Shown here one piece after another: positions 47,187-60,155 of a stretch of 64,000 nucleotides of DNA; positions within the stretch are counted from its first letter, which is position 1; each line of letters opens with the position of its first letter. The stretch comes from Setomelanomma holmii (Eukaryota; Ascomycota; Dothideomycetes; Pleosporales; Phaeosphaeriaceae): positions 124,001 to 188,000 of the forward strand of contig ML978156.1 in assembly GCA_010015745.1 (NCBI GenBank), read 5' to 3'. The notes beneath the pieces are model-generated. The model was not told where the DNA came from, ran no database searches, and saw only the letters and a program-made list of their open reading frames with translations. The position numbers and the translations under genes are program-made.

Positions 47187-49441
47187 TCAGACTCCAGCAA
47201 TGTCGTAATAGAACTCATCGTCCAATCCCTCACGGCTGGGCAGGATCGGCTCTTCAAGCCCCACGTCTTCGAATCGAACATTCAACAACCGAATCTTGAG
47301 TCCATAGCCGCCGATGAAGTTCACCAGCTTGTTCGTGTCAGCAGTTATTGGCTGCTGGTTCAACAGCATGAGCAGGCCGTCAAGCCACTCAGATGCAAGA
47401 GTATGGCTCTGAGGGTGCAGTTGCAGGAGCACCGACTCTTTCCGACCCGCGCCTGAGCCGCCAGATGTTTGCCGCGAGTGATTGGCCTGGGGTAGGTAGC
47501 CATGAATTGTTATTCTGGTTGACGTCGATGCACGCTGCCCTGGCAGATCTGTCACTGTGCTGTCAGACGACGATGTCGATGGGGCCGACGCTGAGACGTT
47601 GCTCACGACAGAAGACACGATGGAGAGATCGACTATGATGTGCGTTAGTCACAGCGTCTACGCAGACCATCCGGCATGACCGGACATGTGACACTTACTC
47701 TTCTCTTGTAAGGCGTCCAGCCTGAGCTCTGCAGCTGTCTTCTCGTCAAAATCAGCATAGTGCAGATATCGACGGTTGTGTGACAGTCGCACAAAGCGCC
47801 ACGCGGAGGGCACCGAACGAGTGAGGGTCTTGCTGGTTACTGGGCTCGCGTCTGCGCCGTAGTTTACACCACTTGGAAACCATGCGCCCTGGAGCAAGCA
47901 TCTTATACGCTGCTCCTTGACGAACTGCAGCGCCTCGTGATTGAGCTCATCGCGCACTTGTCTGGTGGGGTCAGCGTAAAGTTTCCGTGGAAGAGATTGC
48001 AAGACGCACCGGAGATGGTGGCCCCATGCGTCTTCGCAGGTCAGCTCGAGAAGCTCCATCTGAAGCTCTCTGAGTCGCTTCAGCTCGAACTCAGCCAGCT
48101 CTTCCTCGACATCCTTGATCTCCTTCGTCCGTGGCGCTTGTCCCACGATCTGCTCTATCAGTATGCGGACTAGCTCCTCGATCTTCTCGTAGTCCTCGAT
48201 CTGTGCGCCCGCCACCTTCCACAGGCGTATGAAGGCGTTGAGACCACTCGTATGCAGACGAGACCAATGCAGCAGGAGCGGCTTGAAGGCTCGGTCAAAA
48301 TTGGCCCTGGACTCCAAAGCCGTGTATCGGTGCGACTCAACGTCATCGAATTTGTCCACCTCAAAATGCTCGTACAGTATCGAAGTCACCGAAAGACTTG
48401 ATCGAGCAATTGGACAGTGCTGTTCAAGTGGCTCTGCGGACTGCTCCAACAGCAACTTTTGGAAACCATCTTCATTTTTGTAGACGAAGTCCGTCAAGTC
48501 CATCAACCCAAGGAAGCCAGTTGCGTCAAACTCCCAGGCCGGCGATTCAGTATCGAAACCCAGTCGTCTCCACTTCACTGAGTTGTGCTTCTTGCTTCCC
48601 TTGGCGTCTAAGGTTGCCTTTTCCGACTTATCTGGCATGCTGGCAGTGTGCAAGCCTCGAATGGCTCTTCGGTGTTCCGACTTCTCCAAATCGACCTTCT
48701 CTTCTCTCCAGTTCCGGAGGAGTATCTTCGTCAGCGACTGAAATTCGAGGAGTGGGTGCGCCAGATCTTGAATGGCAGAGCTCTGCATGAGCCCATATAC
48801 GCTCTTTATCACACCCAGCTCCTGCAGCTGCTTGATGAACTTTGGCCATTCAAAGTCTGCATCGTTCGCGATCGCGTCACGCATCAGCGCATTGATCAAA
48901 TGAAGGGAATTGGCGCATAGTGCGTGGTCGGCGGAGGTAATCTTCTCGACGAGTGAGGGGAGGAACTGCGGCTGGGTATCGACTGCGGGCTTGAGACGTT
49001 GGAAGCCAGTGACGCCAGGCTGAGAGTTGCGATACGAGGGGTGGCCCACGATAGCTGCGAGCACTGACATAGCGCCTCGATTGACATTGACGAGTGGTTG
49101 CGCAACCACAAGGTCTACGATCTACTCCTCTATGTCAGACTTGCAAGTGCGCCTGGCCTCATCTTCACACTCACCCTCGCTATGAGGTCATCCGTAACAT
49201 GGTCCCAACCCTTGTCCAATTCTAACAAGCGCGCCAGCGATGTAAGGCAGTATGCCAATGTATTCCCTGTGGAATGCAGTGCCAGAAACCTCAGCTTCGG
49301 TAGTCCTCCCTCATATATGAAAACGTCTGCGAACGACGGGTCTCCTATGGCATTCTGCAACTTGAAGACTGCCATCTTCCGCACCGATTCCTCCTCCGCG
49401 CCCAGTCGGGCAACCAATTCGGAGACATTGACACTATCCAT
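47187..49441 (-). CDS. ELMO/CED-12 family protein
   Basis: Exons (minus) 49441-49175, 49121-47699 and 47632-47187; introns 49174-49122 and 47698-47633; 711 aa, in frame. Armadillo-like helical repeats fill the N-terminal 220 residues. The ELMO domain follows, with LLEFQSLTKILLRNWREE at its edge, then SPAWEFDATGFLGLMDLTDFV and FDRAFKPLLLHWSRLH in the core. A PH-like region with the usual C-terminal helix is near the end (WRFVRLSHNRRYLHYADF and later DTNKLVNFIGGYGLKIRLL). Animal ELMO works with Dock-type exchange factors to activate Rac. Fungal homologues probably act on Rac/Cdc42 in polarity or growth, but that is inference from the family. Confidence 0.85.
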
Positions 49442-49952
49442 GCTTCAACGATGTTGCGCGCTGTATCAAATATGAGATAAGAATGGGCGGGCTGTGAGCG
49501 CGTCACATTCACCTAGACGTGTACACCATGGTCCAAGAAATGCGCCCAGAAGAGCAAAAATGTCGTCAGTCGTCAATGATCGTTGATATGTTTGACCCTG
49601 ACCCTTTTGCGATGCGATGATCGCCGGGCGGTCTAGACTGGCCCAAGCGCAACACGTGTGGGGTTTCTGCCAGGCACGGCGCGTGCCTGCCTTGATGGTG
49701 CTAGGCAGGAACGACCGAGCAAGGATCTCGGGAAACAACATCGTTCCTTCCGTCAACCTCAACTCTCCCAACAACAACCCTCGGCGTCACTTTCTCAGCC
49801 TGTTCTGTCTTTTGCGTTCCAGCGTTGAATCTCTCTCGATACCCAGCTTATTTCGACTCGTCCCTCGTTTCCTTCCCCTGCATAACCTTCGCCCGCTTCT
49901 TCCTGTATCGACGGCGACTTCCGCTTCTCGGCTTCACTACGAGCTCACCGCT
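49442..49952. promoter_or_regulatory. Divergent promoter of ELMO gene and Cys-rich gene
   Basis: 511 bp between opposite start codons, with a CT-rich stretch at about 49750-49900 on the plus strand that probably marks the leader of the Cys-rich gene. Confidence 0.4.
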
Positions 49953-50657
49953 ATGTATATCACTTCCGACCTCTTCGGTGGCACCTCCACCCACCAACAC
50001 AACGATACGAATCCTGCAACTCAGTGGACGATTATGGCAGATTCGCCGCATACAGCAGGGTTAGGCAAGAGGAAGAGGCTCGAGGGCGAAGACGGGCCCA
50101 ACAGGTATGGACAATTCCAGGTCCACAGTCACAATCCACAGGCTGATGACTCTTGTGATAGCTCTGTACATCAGCAACGTTCATCGCCCACTAGTCGTGG
50201 CTACGCCCGAATGCACGTCCACAATAACTCGACTTTGGAGACCAGTCGCAATCTGTCTTATCCAATATACTCGGCAGTGCCGATATACGCCTCTGCGGAA
50301 CGACGGCCAGTAAAACAAATGAAGCGCCACAACCCGAAAGCCACGCTCGTCAAGTCTACATCACATCTGATGGACTTCGAACACGACCTTCCACCAAGTA
50401 TAACGAAAGTCGACACACACTCACACACAGCCAACGATCTACGGCCATGTCACGCCTGCAAATCAGCACCGAAACGAAGGAGAGATCTGGAAAATTATTT
50501 GGACTGTCGGCGCTGTGAAGGGCGAACTTGTTACATATGTGCGCGACAGTGCTTTGGGGGATGCGGAAAGGCTGTCTGCAAGAAATGTATAGTGGAGGTC
50601 GGTGAAGAAGGAGACCCTTGGTGTTTAGATTGCTACGCACGGAGGATTAATATTTGA
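49953..50657 (+). CDS. Small protein with C-terminal Cys-rich zinc-binding domain
   Basis: Single exon, 234 aa. The ATG at 49953 is chosen because the sequence upstream is CT-rich leader, although the frame stays open. The first 160 residues are disordered, with a nuclear-signal-like KRKR near residue 34. The last 70 residues hold a dense Cys pattern: CHACKS, CRRC, CYICARQC, CGKAVCKKC and CLDC. At least 12 Cys are spaced like a cross-brace zinc fold. Similar Cys-rich ends occur in ascomycete hypothetical proteins of unknown role, and I do not recognise the family by name. Nuclear protein interaction is a guess. Confidence 0.7.
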   Translation: MYITSDLFGGTSTHQHNDTNPATQWTIMADSPHTAGLGKRKRLEGEDGPNRYGQFQVHSHNPQADDSCDSSVHQQRSSPTSRGYARMHVHNNSTLETSRNLSYPIYSAVPIYASAERRPVKQMKRHNPKATLVKSTSHLMDFEHDLPPSITKVDTHSHTANDLRPCHACKSAPKRRRDLENYLDCRRCEGRTCYICARQCFGGCGKAVCKKCIVEVGEEGDPWCLDCYARRINI

Positions 50658-52024
50658 GTGTGCGGGGCACCAAATTGTGTCATTAATGTCTGATTTGGAG
50701 TCACTTGGCGCATTATACCACTATCTTAGGACACACCTATTCACGATCAAGAACACAGTCGTACACGAATGTCGGATTTAAGCTCGCATAGCAATGCGTT
50801 ACACGCATTCTGGCGACGTGGTTATCCTGCGTGCAGTCACCGCAAATGACTCGATTGGCTGGGGGTGAACGAACGAGCCGCGGCTCTCCTGAAGCCCAAG
50901 CCAGGCCGCTTATATTACCGGGAACATCGTCGAGGGCGAGAAATAGGGCAGGGCCTCGAATCACTTAATGAACCTTCGTATATAGAGCGAATCGTCATTA
51001 AGTACATAATGATATCACAAACTTCTTAAGTTGACGGTCCTCTTTTGAAGTATTACGGACAAGCCAAATCCCTCTGTGCAAAGCATAGGGGTCTAATACC
51101 CGTCTCCGACTTGAAGGAATAACTCGATTGATTTTCAAGCATACTTGGAATGTGACTGAGGGATTCCCGCGAACAAACATATTCATGCTTCCCAAACCCA
51201 AGTCTCATTCCATTCAAAGAACCCTCACATGAAAATCGTACACAAGACTTCAATTCATTCTTTTGCTCTTTACTAGCGTGTCGATAGTCGAAACTTGAGC
51301 AAGCTACACGTACAACCAAGGTGATTTATACTACTCCACAAATTGCCTATTTGAGAGAACATACGTGCAAGCATAGTAACCTGCATTGCCTTTGCCTTGA
51401 AACAAACATAAGGATCGATCCGTCTTCCAAGTTTGGCCAACTACGGACGTCCACGTACAAGTTCGTTCTCGAACTCCGCCGCTTCTCTCATTGAATAGGC
51501 TCGTTGACGCACTTTGTGCGTTTGACTGTTGGCGTACTTGATGCCGTGACTTTTGAGAGTCGCTGTTGGGTGCGGATCTTCTCATCCTGTAAGTAAATAC
51601 GTGAGAGAAGCAAAGTACAACAAATAAGTGCTGTAACCTGGACTTTGCACAATTCATTGAAATTGAAGAAAAGCTTTGACAATGAACAGACTCTACCTAG
51701 ACTGCAAATGCCTCGTTTGACTAACTAGCCATGATGTATCACAGCATTCAATAATAATGTAGTCATGGTGGTGGTAACTATATCTAGACATGAACTTTCG
51801 CACTTTTTCGTGACCTTAACGTCGTAAGCCAACACACGATCCCATATTCCCGAATGACAGTTCGTAGGCTGTTGAAGCGCTCGGTCGTTATACCGGTGAG
51901 TAGATAACACTGATCTTGCAGAATCATGTATGCCGCCCAGGTCCTTTCGTCTCCAGCAAATGCTGATGGCGAGACGAGCAGATGATACCTAGGCTTTTGT
52001 TAAAAAAATTTGCCCTTCACAAGC
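50658..52024. other. Intergenic between convergent genes
   Basis: 1.37 kb, AT-rich in places. Frames up to 108 codons have no homology. Nothing else supported. Confidence 0.5.
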
Positions 52025-55000
52025 CTACTGCTCCTCTTCGCTCTCCTGCTCTCCTGCCTCCGCCACACTCCCTTCCCCAACCCTATACCCGGCATAACTC
52101 CCCTCGTCCATCGCACCACTGCGCATACTGCTCCTTCTCGCACTTCGACTGACCACGCCAGGAAAAATCTTCGGCTCGCCATCCAAGGTCGCACTGCTCG
52201 TGGAACGAGTCAGACCTAGCGTCTCGCCATCGCCTTGCCACTGCTGGCCTTGCGGACTTGTAGCGGACGTGGGTTGCGGCACCGACATTGTGCTCGGGTT
52301 GATGGTCATGTTGGATGTGCGGCGCGGACGCTCAAAGTTGCCGCTGTCCTTGGTGCTGGTTGGAGATGTGGGTTGTGGGGGGAGATTGGACATATCCGCC
52401 GCGGAAGCAGATGGATTGAGGCGCGCTTGCTGAGTAGGGCCAAGTGGACCAGATAGAGCGCCTGGAGGGAGGCTAGGGAAGGTGTGAGCTTGGTCGGTAT
52501 GCATTGAGGTTATAGGGGAGCCCGGCTGCATAGCCTGCTGCGACTTTGGTGTTTTTGGTGCTTCAGTAGTGGGTTGAAGGTTGGAGTGGGTCAAGTCGTT
52601 CCTGCTCGTCTGCGCCGCACGTGTGTAGCGATCGATCCTAATGAAGTCAATTTCGCTCTTGTGGCCGATTGAAGACGTGCTTACATTGCTAGCTCTTGCA
52701 TAAGAGTTTCGTGCCTGAATGCCTCTCGCACGCTGGGCACATTTGACCTCGCCATGTCGTTACCTGCGACACCGGGAAGATGATAGTTCTGTCCAAGCCA
52801 TTTCTGCTTAACGACATGCTCGAAGCCACTCTGCTCAACGGAATGCTTTGCAAGCTCACACATGTCTACTGCACTCAACTTGTAGATTTGCGCAGCCACC
52901 GAGTATTCCTCGATGAGCGGCTCTTTGGTAAATGCGAATTGTAGGGGATCGTCCGTCGAAAGTGACACGTTGAGACCTCGCCTGAAGTAGCTTAGGAATG
53001 GATTACGCTCATATGCCAGAAACAGCGCATTATTGCTGAGTGGGGACATGGCAACTCCGATCTGCTCAAGGTAAAAAATGTACTGCAATAGTGGTACTTT
53101 GCGAAGCAGTAAACCGTGACTGATGCTGTGCGAGCAGAGGACGGCCGCTGCCAGATGATCTGTGTCTCCAGCCTCTCCGCAATGCGGTCGTAGCAAGAAA
53201 GTACTGAAGCCACGCTGCTTCCGCCAAACATTGAGCGAGGCAATGTTTGCGAACAGATAGTACATCCAGTAGCTGTACGGCGGATTCTGCTTCGTTGACC
53301 AATCTTTGGCGAATGGGAATTTCTTGTATACGCGTCGCTCAATCTTACTCTCATCGTCGACGCTGTCGAATCCAATGACTCTCTGCAGGAAGATGTGAAG
53401 CTTAGGGTGACTGGTTGGGTCCCGAGTCACCTCGAAAAGTGGTTGGAACACATTGACAATAACTTGCTGAAAGTTGTCCATGAGACCTGTTGCCTTGTAT
53501 ACATCGAACAGGCGAGGCACTTGAATGAGCCATCGCACATTAGGAGAGAACAACTTGTTGTCGACAACCCAAGCAGCGAGCTTGTCCCACTCATCGATGT
53601 CCCGACCGTAGATCGAGATGCGCCACTCTACAAACTGATACTTGCTCGACTCCAGATCAGAGATGACCTCTTTCGTGATCTCTGCCAGATAACGTCCTTT
53701 GATGAAGTTGTCTGTCTTGAGGAATATAGTTCGGAGACGTGACTCGCCAACAGGATTGTACTTCAAGTTGAACTTATCGAAGCGATGAAACGAGTCTGTG
53801 TGGGCCTGCATTTATTAGCCAGTGGTTCGTAAAGTTGAGAGATATTACTTACGTGCATATCGAGTGTGTCGATACTCAAATCGTACGCCGTCAGGTTGAT
53901 AGACTCGAACACTTCCTTCAGAGTGAGATGCTTGCCGTCACGGTATAGCACCAGCTCGTCCGGCGACTTCTTCATTTTCGATTTGATGAAGCGCAGCAAA
54001 TGCTTCTGGTTCATACATGCTGAATGGTGAACGTGAGTGTCGACCTTCCTCACGTTGTAAAAGTCTCGATGTGGCACTTTCTTGCTGTCTGCGGTCTCTT
54101 GGTATTCGTTCAAGAGGTAGTAGAGATTGAATTTTCCCTCCAGGTACTGGAGTCTCCGAAATGCGAAACTCTTGCTCGGCCCATCGGAAGATATGTCTAG
54201 GATTGAGTCAAGATCGATATAGAACTCTCGCAACGTTGGAATGGCCACAATAGGGGTGTCAAGTTCTGCAGACTTCGCAGTCTCATAGACTTGAAAGACG
54301 CCGCTCTCGTCCAGACGGAAGGCCATCTCGGATGGACCTGGCACAGGGAGCAGATCGTCAATGTAGAAATCCTCTCCAATGTTGGTACCCATCTTGCGGG
54401 GAGGCTTTGGTGGCTCGGTTGGCTCTAGCACGCCACTATTCTGCATACTGCTGGAAGCATTGCGACGCTCTTTGGACATGTCATTCCACACTGGCTCTGG
54501 GTGTGGTGGATAAATGCGCCAGCTCGGGTCATCATTAGGATTGTCAAAATTACGCTGCAGCGACAACCGAATGTATTTGTGGCGCAAATCCAGTACCTTC
54601 TGTACATTTGTGTATATTGCGCTGAGTTCGGCAGTGACGCTTGAGTCGTTCAACGCAAAGCCTCCTGCGCCTGAGCCAACTCCTATGCCAGCGCCGGCGC
54701 CGTGTATTCCTTCTTCAGCAAGCATGGGTTTCGGTTCGTGGGGAATAGCCGGGTGGTTTGTGTGCGCTCTAGCTTGCTGATCGGCCTGAAGTAGAGCTTG
54801 TATGTCTTCTTCGTTGCCTTGAATGTCTGGGACATGACCGGCCATGTGCTGGCGTGGTTCCTGTGACTGTTCGGTATGTGACAAGTCGATGGGAAGCGTA
54901 GATCGATGTCCGTGATGGGCGAGGCTCACATTGCTTTTCCGCGAGCGTATACTGTCACCCTTACTTGTCAGGTCGATGCCATCGGTGACACCAAAGTTGG

Positions 55001-55421
55001 CGGGGAACGTCTTTGCACGCATTGCAGGGCTGTAGCCATCGCCAGCTTGCGAGCCTCCATATTGACTCTCCCGTTGGTGTCTTTGGTAGAACTGCTTTGC
55101 TTCCGTGTGACTCATCTGCTTCTCGGTCGTGTAGTCGTAGAAAGCCGTTCGACGGTGTTTGTCCCTGGGGAGCAAGCCATCTTCATCTTCGCTTGTGCCA
55201 GGCGCCGTCACACTCGTGCTATGACCCGCCTGGTCTCCGCTTCCTGTGCCTGCTTCGGGCTCGGAGAAGTCGGGACTCAGTTCGTCTTCTGAAGATAGCT
55301 GATCATCGTGGGCGGGTCTGAAGTCTGGAGAACCGTCTCCGTCTGCAGAAAACGCTCCTATGCCATTGTCAGTATGCGATTGCCACTTTCAAATTGGTTG
55401 GTATGTAGTACCGTTCAACAT
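52025..55421 (-). CDS. AMD1: AMP deaminase
   Basis: Converts AMP to IMP and ammonia, balancing adenylate energy charge. Exons (minus) 55421-55412, 55357-53853, 53805-52685 and 52637-52025; introns 55411-55358, 53852-53806 and 52684-52638; 1082 aa. The first exon is only 10 nt (MLN plus one base). The N-terminal 250 residues are regulatory and poorly conserved. The catalytic barrel starts with the zinc site VDTHVHHSACMNQKHLL, continues with KFNLKYNPVGES, HCGEAGDTDHL (catalytic Glu and His region) and ends with the signature SLSTDDPLQFAFT. A Ser/Pro/Thr-rich C-terminal tail of about 200 residues is usual in filamentous fungi. Phases agree at all junctions. Confidence 0.95.
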
Positions 55422-56248
55422 CGTGTCGTGTTAAGAGAGTGGCTGCTGTATCACAGACGTACAGAAACGACGCCTCGAGTAGCGCGGTCGGCGGTCGCCG
55501 CTTTGCGCACCTGCCCCAAGCCTTGGACGAAAAGTGTATATTTTTGCTCTTTGGGGGGACCTGCCTATTTGGAGAAGAGCTCTATGGTGAGTAGCTCAAG
55601 TGTTGGAGAAGTATTTGAGGCTATCTGAATCTCTGTGGGACAAATCCGGGGGAACAGCTGGACGCGGTTGCGCACGAATTGCTGCACGTGGGTGCTGTGA
55701 CATTCTGTGATGAATCATATAGTCATGCATGCTGACGGTAGACCTGGCATAGAATCTGGAGAAGGATACAGGAGTGAAGCCTGAAAGAGTGCGGCAACTT
55801 TCCGCATCCGTAGCTCGGGATATTTGGGATATTTGCCCTCCATCCGTCAGTCCTCGGTATGATGGCACCACTGAAGAGGCCCCGTGGCTAGTCATTCACA
55901 GGGCTGGCAGGCATGACGTGAGATGCTCAATGACTCGTGGAATATTTACAGCTGCATAATGCGTGAAGTGCAGGTTGGAGAAGGATTAGTAGTGCGCACA
56001 GGATAGAGGAGCTCAGGCATCTTCTCTCGTCTTTCCGTTCTGATAGCTCCATCAATATACGTGAGGATTGCGGATTTTCTTTCATCTGAATTGGTAGGTT
56101 GCTCTGTTGCGATGTCACGTGTGCCGGCACCCGCGCCCAGCGGCAGTCGCGTTGGTGGTCCTTGCTCCAAAATTTGTGAGCTATCCTGTCTGGCAGTAGC
56201 CACTCTATTGCACCTTCTCATCCCAACCACCACCGCCAATCAAACATC
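55422..56248. other. Intergenic, divergent AMD1 and RRM-protein promoters
   Basis: 827 bp between opposite starts. No gene or distinct element recognised. Confidence 0.5.
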
Positions 56249-57333
56249 ATGTATGTTCTCTATACAAGCAATTCCTCAATTTCGACTAACCATAATCAAA
56301 AGGTTTCTTTTACGCCGTGCCGCCGTTCGTGCGATCAGCGCAACACCCTCCAAGGCCATCCTCGCAAGGCCACGATCCATTGCCACATTCACACCTTCTG
56401 CATTCCGTTCAAGGCAACAGCAATGGTCGGTAGCATTCCAGCGGAGATTTGCCAGTGATGAGGCGGCCAAGACAGAGGCGGCGCAAGCTGCTGCTGCCGA
56501 TACACCGGAGAACTTCTCGCAGACAGCAGCAGAGCCTCCCATGGAGGATGGCCTGACTCCAGCCCAGGAGAAGATTATCGCAGAGCCCACCGATGCTAAA
56601 GCCACTGTCGGTCCGGATGCATTGGAGCAGGCCGCAAAGTCTGTCGAGACGCAGGACCAGCGAGAGCGAAAGCCCAGAGCTCGTCGCGAGAACAACACAC
56701 CACCCAACAACACGCTGTACATCGGCAACCTCTACTACGAAGTCACCGCCGACCAGTTGAAGCGTGTCTTCTCCCGATTTGGCGAGGTCGAGAGCGTGAA
56801 GATCGTCTACGACAACAGGGGGTTGAGCAGAGGGTATGTGAAGAGTAGATTTGTAAATCACATGTGCTAATCCTTTTCACAGTTTCGGCTACGTTGAGTT
56901 CAAGAACATCCCCGACGCCCAGTCCGCCGTGGACAACCTCGATATGCAGGTCTTCGAAGGCCGCAACCTTGTCGTTCAATTCCACAAGGCCAGGGAAGGC
57001 AGGACAAACACTCGCACCAACACTAGCTTTGAGAGCAACCCACCTTCCAAGACTCTCTTCATCGGAAACATGTCCTTCGAGATGTCGGACAAGGATCTCA
57101 ACGACCTTTTCCGTGACATTCGCAACGTCATGGATGTGCGCGTCGCCATCGATAGGAGGACTGGTCAGCCGAGAGGTTTCGCACACGCTGACTTCATCGA
57201 CGTTGCCAGCGCGACGAGGGCGAGAGAGGTCCTGAAGGAGAAGGTCATCTATGGCAGGCCGCTTCGCGTGGACTTCAGCAAGTCTTCATCACCAAGGGAG
57301 AACAAGCGCACAGATTCGGGTACACAGGAATAG
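56249..57333 (+). CDS. Mitochondrial-targeted protein with two RRM domains
   Basis: Exons 56249-56250, 56303-56833 and 56883-57333; introns 56251-56302 (gtatgt donor, gactaac branch point) and 56834-56882; 327 aa. The initiation codon is itself split: AT at the end of exon 1 and G at the start of exon 2. This gives MFLLRRAAVRA, an Arg-rich amphipathic presequence that supports import into mitochondria. An unspliced ATG at 56249 leads to a frame with no relation to the protein. RRM1 lies at about 138-215 (RNP2 LYIGNLYY, RNP1 spliced to GFGYVEF) and RRM2 at about 230-310 (LFIGNMSF; GFAHADF). The role is probably in mitochondrial RNA metabolism; no specific orthologue is assigned. Confidence 0.83.
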
Positions 57334-57919
57334 ACGTTTGATACCTGCCTCCATGGGCACTTGGGTCTACATGTATCATAGTAGGGGAGCGTTTAGGCGT
57401 TATGTCTCCTCATGCCTGTACATGACGTAGCTTTGGATGGAAATGATATACAAATCTAATGCCTCTCTACTTCAACCTTTCGGGTATGTTCCTGGGAAGA
57501 TCATCATGCATGTTCAGATGTTCAGCTTGGATCCCGCACAGCACTGACTTGATTGTGTCCAACATATAGCTCACCTTCCAAGATAGCCTAGCAAATTTGT
57601 GCGGTGCTCAGACAGTGTAAAAATCACACTTGTCAGGCCTCGCCCAATCCGTGCGAAAGGTTCGTGTTTGCTAGTAACCATCACGTGTAAGCGTGCGGCT
57701 TCCAAGCGTGCGCCTGCAGTGTTGCCCTGACACGATATTGGCGGGGTTCAGCCCTCTCAGTGGGCCGCGACCTCGGCTTGCTGATGAATTGACTACAGGT
57801 TGGAGCCGCCTCACCTGCACATCCACACCAACTTTACGCGCACCTTGTACTATAGATTTTCTTGTCGTTCCCTCTTCTTGTTCTATTGCATACGTCTCGC
57901 ATCTTCACATTCACGCGCG
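57334..57919. other. Intergenic, RRM-gene 3' flank and PEX5 promoter
   Basis: No gene seen. Confidence 0.55.
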
Positions 57920-59889
57920 ATGTCGTTCCTCAGTGGCGCAGAGTGCTCAACCGGGGCAAACCCTCTCAGCCAGTTCACGAAGCACGTCCAGGATGACAAG
58001 TCCTTGCAGAGAGATCGCCTCGTCGGGCGGGGCCCTGGCGGCCTCCAAGAAAGTATGCGAAGCCAGCAGATGGGGAGTGGGTCGGATGGTGTAAGTGCTG
58101 CAGCATGAGACATACGGGACGGGGAAGGCTGTAGCAGTCATTGACAAGTCCTTAGATGATGAACGAGTTCATGCAACAGAATGCGCAACTCCCACAAGGC
58201 CACGGCCCAGCGTCCCCATTCGCCATGGAGCAGATGCGGAGAGAGCTCGAGCGCGCGCAACACAGCGGATCACCAGCATGGGCAGCGGAGTTCGACCCAG
58301 GCATGCAGGCGCCACAGATGGGACCGACCATGCAGGACCGACCAGCAGGTTTCAATCCCGCCGAATTTGCGAAGTTCCAGCAGATGAACTCCAATGCCCG
58401 GACAGCAAGTCCAACCACCGCCGACCAGCCGTCAATGATGGGCTATCAGCGACCGATGTACGGCATGAATATGGGCATGGGTATGGGAGGTATGGGAATG
58501 GGCATGATGCCTCAGAACTACTCCCCGCAAAACTTCCAGCAACCCATGCAAAGTGCTGGGAAGGGCAAGGAACGTCTGGTTGAGTTGGACGACAAGGACT
58601 GGGAATCGCACTTTGCGGAGCTGGAAAAGGCCGACCAGAACCTCGATGCGCTCGACGAGGAGGCGAACAAGAACATAGAAGCGGAGCTGAATGAAATGGA
58701 CAGGTCAGTAGACGAGTTTGGCGACTTCGAGTCCATCTGGAAGGGCATCCAAGCTGAGACTGAAATCGCTAGGCAACTTGCCGCCGAGGAGAACTTTGTC
58801 GAAGGACACATGGGCGACTTAGATCAATGGGAAGGCTTCGATGGCCTAAACACACACTCGGTTCGCGACCCTGCGATGGGCGATTATCTATTCGAGCAAG
58901 AAAACCTGTTCAACAAAGTCACAAATCCGTTCGAAGAGGGCGTCAAGATAATGGAAGAGGGCGGCAACCTTTCCTTAGCAGCTTTGGCATTCGAAGCTGC
59001 CGTACAAAAAGATCCAAACCACATTGCAGCCTGGGTAAAACTGGGAGAATCACAAGCACAAAACGAGAAAGAGACGCCCGCTATAAGAGCCCTCGAGCAT
59101 GCCCTGAAGCAAGATCCTTCAAACCTAGAAGCTCTCATGGGCCTAGCAGTATCGTACACAAACGAAGGCTACGAGTCCACCGCCTACCGAACCCTCGAGC
59201 GCTGGCTCGCTACAAAGTACCCCTCCCTCATCAAAGAACCACTCTCCTCCGATGCAGAAATGGGCTTCACTGACCGCCACCTCTTGCACGAAAAAGTCAC
59301 AAACCTCTTCATCCAAGCCGCACAACTCTCCCCCTCGGGCGAGCAAATGGACCCCGACGTCCAAGTCGGTCTAGGCGTTTTGTTCTACGGCGTAGAAGAA
59401 TACGACAAGGCAGTCGATTGTTTCGGCGCCGCTCTCGCCTCCACAGAATCCGGTGTCTCAAACTCCTCATCTCAAGTCCACCTCCTCTGGAACCGACTCG
59501 GCGCCACACTCGCGAACTCGGGTCGCAGCGAGGAAGCCATCGATGCGTACAGTCGCGCGCTCGCTCTCCGACCAAACTTTGTACGCGCACGATACAATCT
59601 CGGTGTTAGCTGTATCAACATCGGCTGCTTCACTGAAGCCGCACAACATCTCCTCGGCGCGCTAGCAATGCACAAAGTCGTAGAGCGCGAGGGCAAAGAA
59701 AAGGTGCGAGAAGTCGTTGGTGATGGCGTGTCCGATCGCGATCTGGATAACATGATTCATCAAAACCAGAGTACAAATCTGTACGATACGCTCCGGAGGG
59801 TGTTTGGACAGATGGGCAGGCGCGATCTTGCGGATATTGTGGGGCCGGGTATGGAAGTGGAGCGGTTTCGGGGCGAGTTTGAGTTCTGA
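57920..59889 (+). CDS. PEX5: Peroxisomal targeting signal 1 receptor Pex5
   Basis: Cytosolic receptor that carries PTS1 proteins to the peroxisome. Exons 57920-58090 and 58156-59889; intron 58091-58155 (gtaagt donor, cttag acceptor); 634 aa. The N-terminus starts MSFLSGAEC, with conserved Cys9, the ubiquitination site needed for recycling, followed by NPL and QFTKH. WxxxF-type Pex14/Pex13-binding motifs include WAAEF at about 99-103 and DWESHF. A Met/Gly-rich low-complexity stretch is at about 155-175. The C-terminal half contains TPR repeats (AALAFEAAVQKDPNHIAAWVKLG; AIDAYSRALALRPNFVRARYNLG-type) that bind the SKL tail. Confidence 0.95.
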
Positions 59890-60155
59890 ATTAGACTTTG
59901 AGAGCGGTGGGGAGACGGGAAGGTTTGAGGCGGTGAATGATGACTGGAAGCGTGAAAAGAAAGTCAAGACTCGTAGAGATGAGTGGGAGTACGAGGAGGG
60001 AGAGCTTGGAGATAGCTGCTGCTTTGGCATCAGGACGGTTGAAATGGGGCGGGATTGTGTGTGGAAACTGCATGGTGGCGTTTGATTCCAACATCTGCTG
60101 CATCCCCAAAAATACTAGAGTAAATATTACATGGCCATATTGGAATGGCTGAAGA

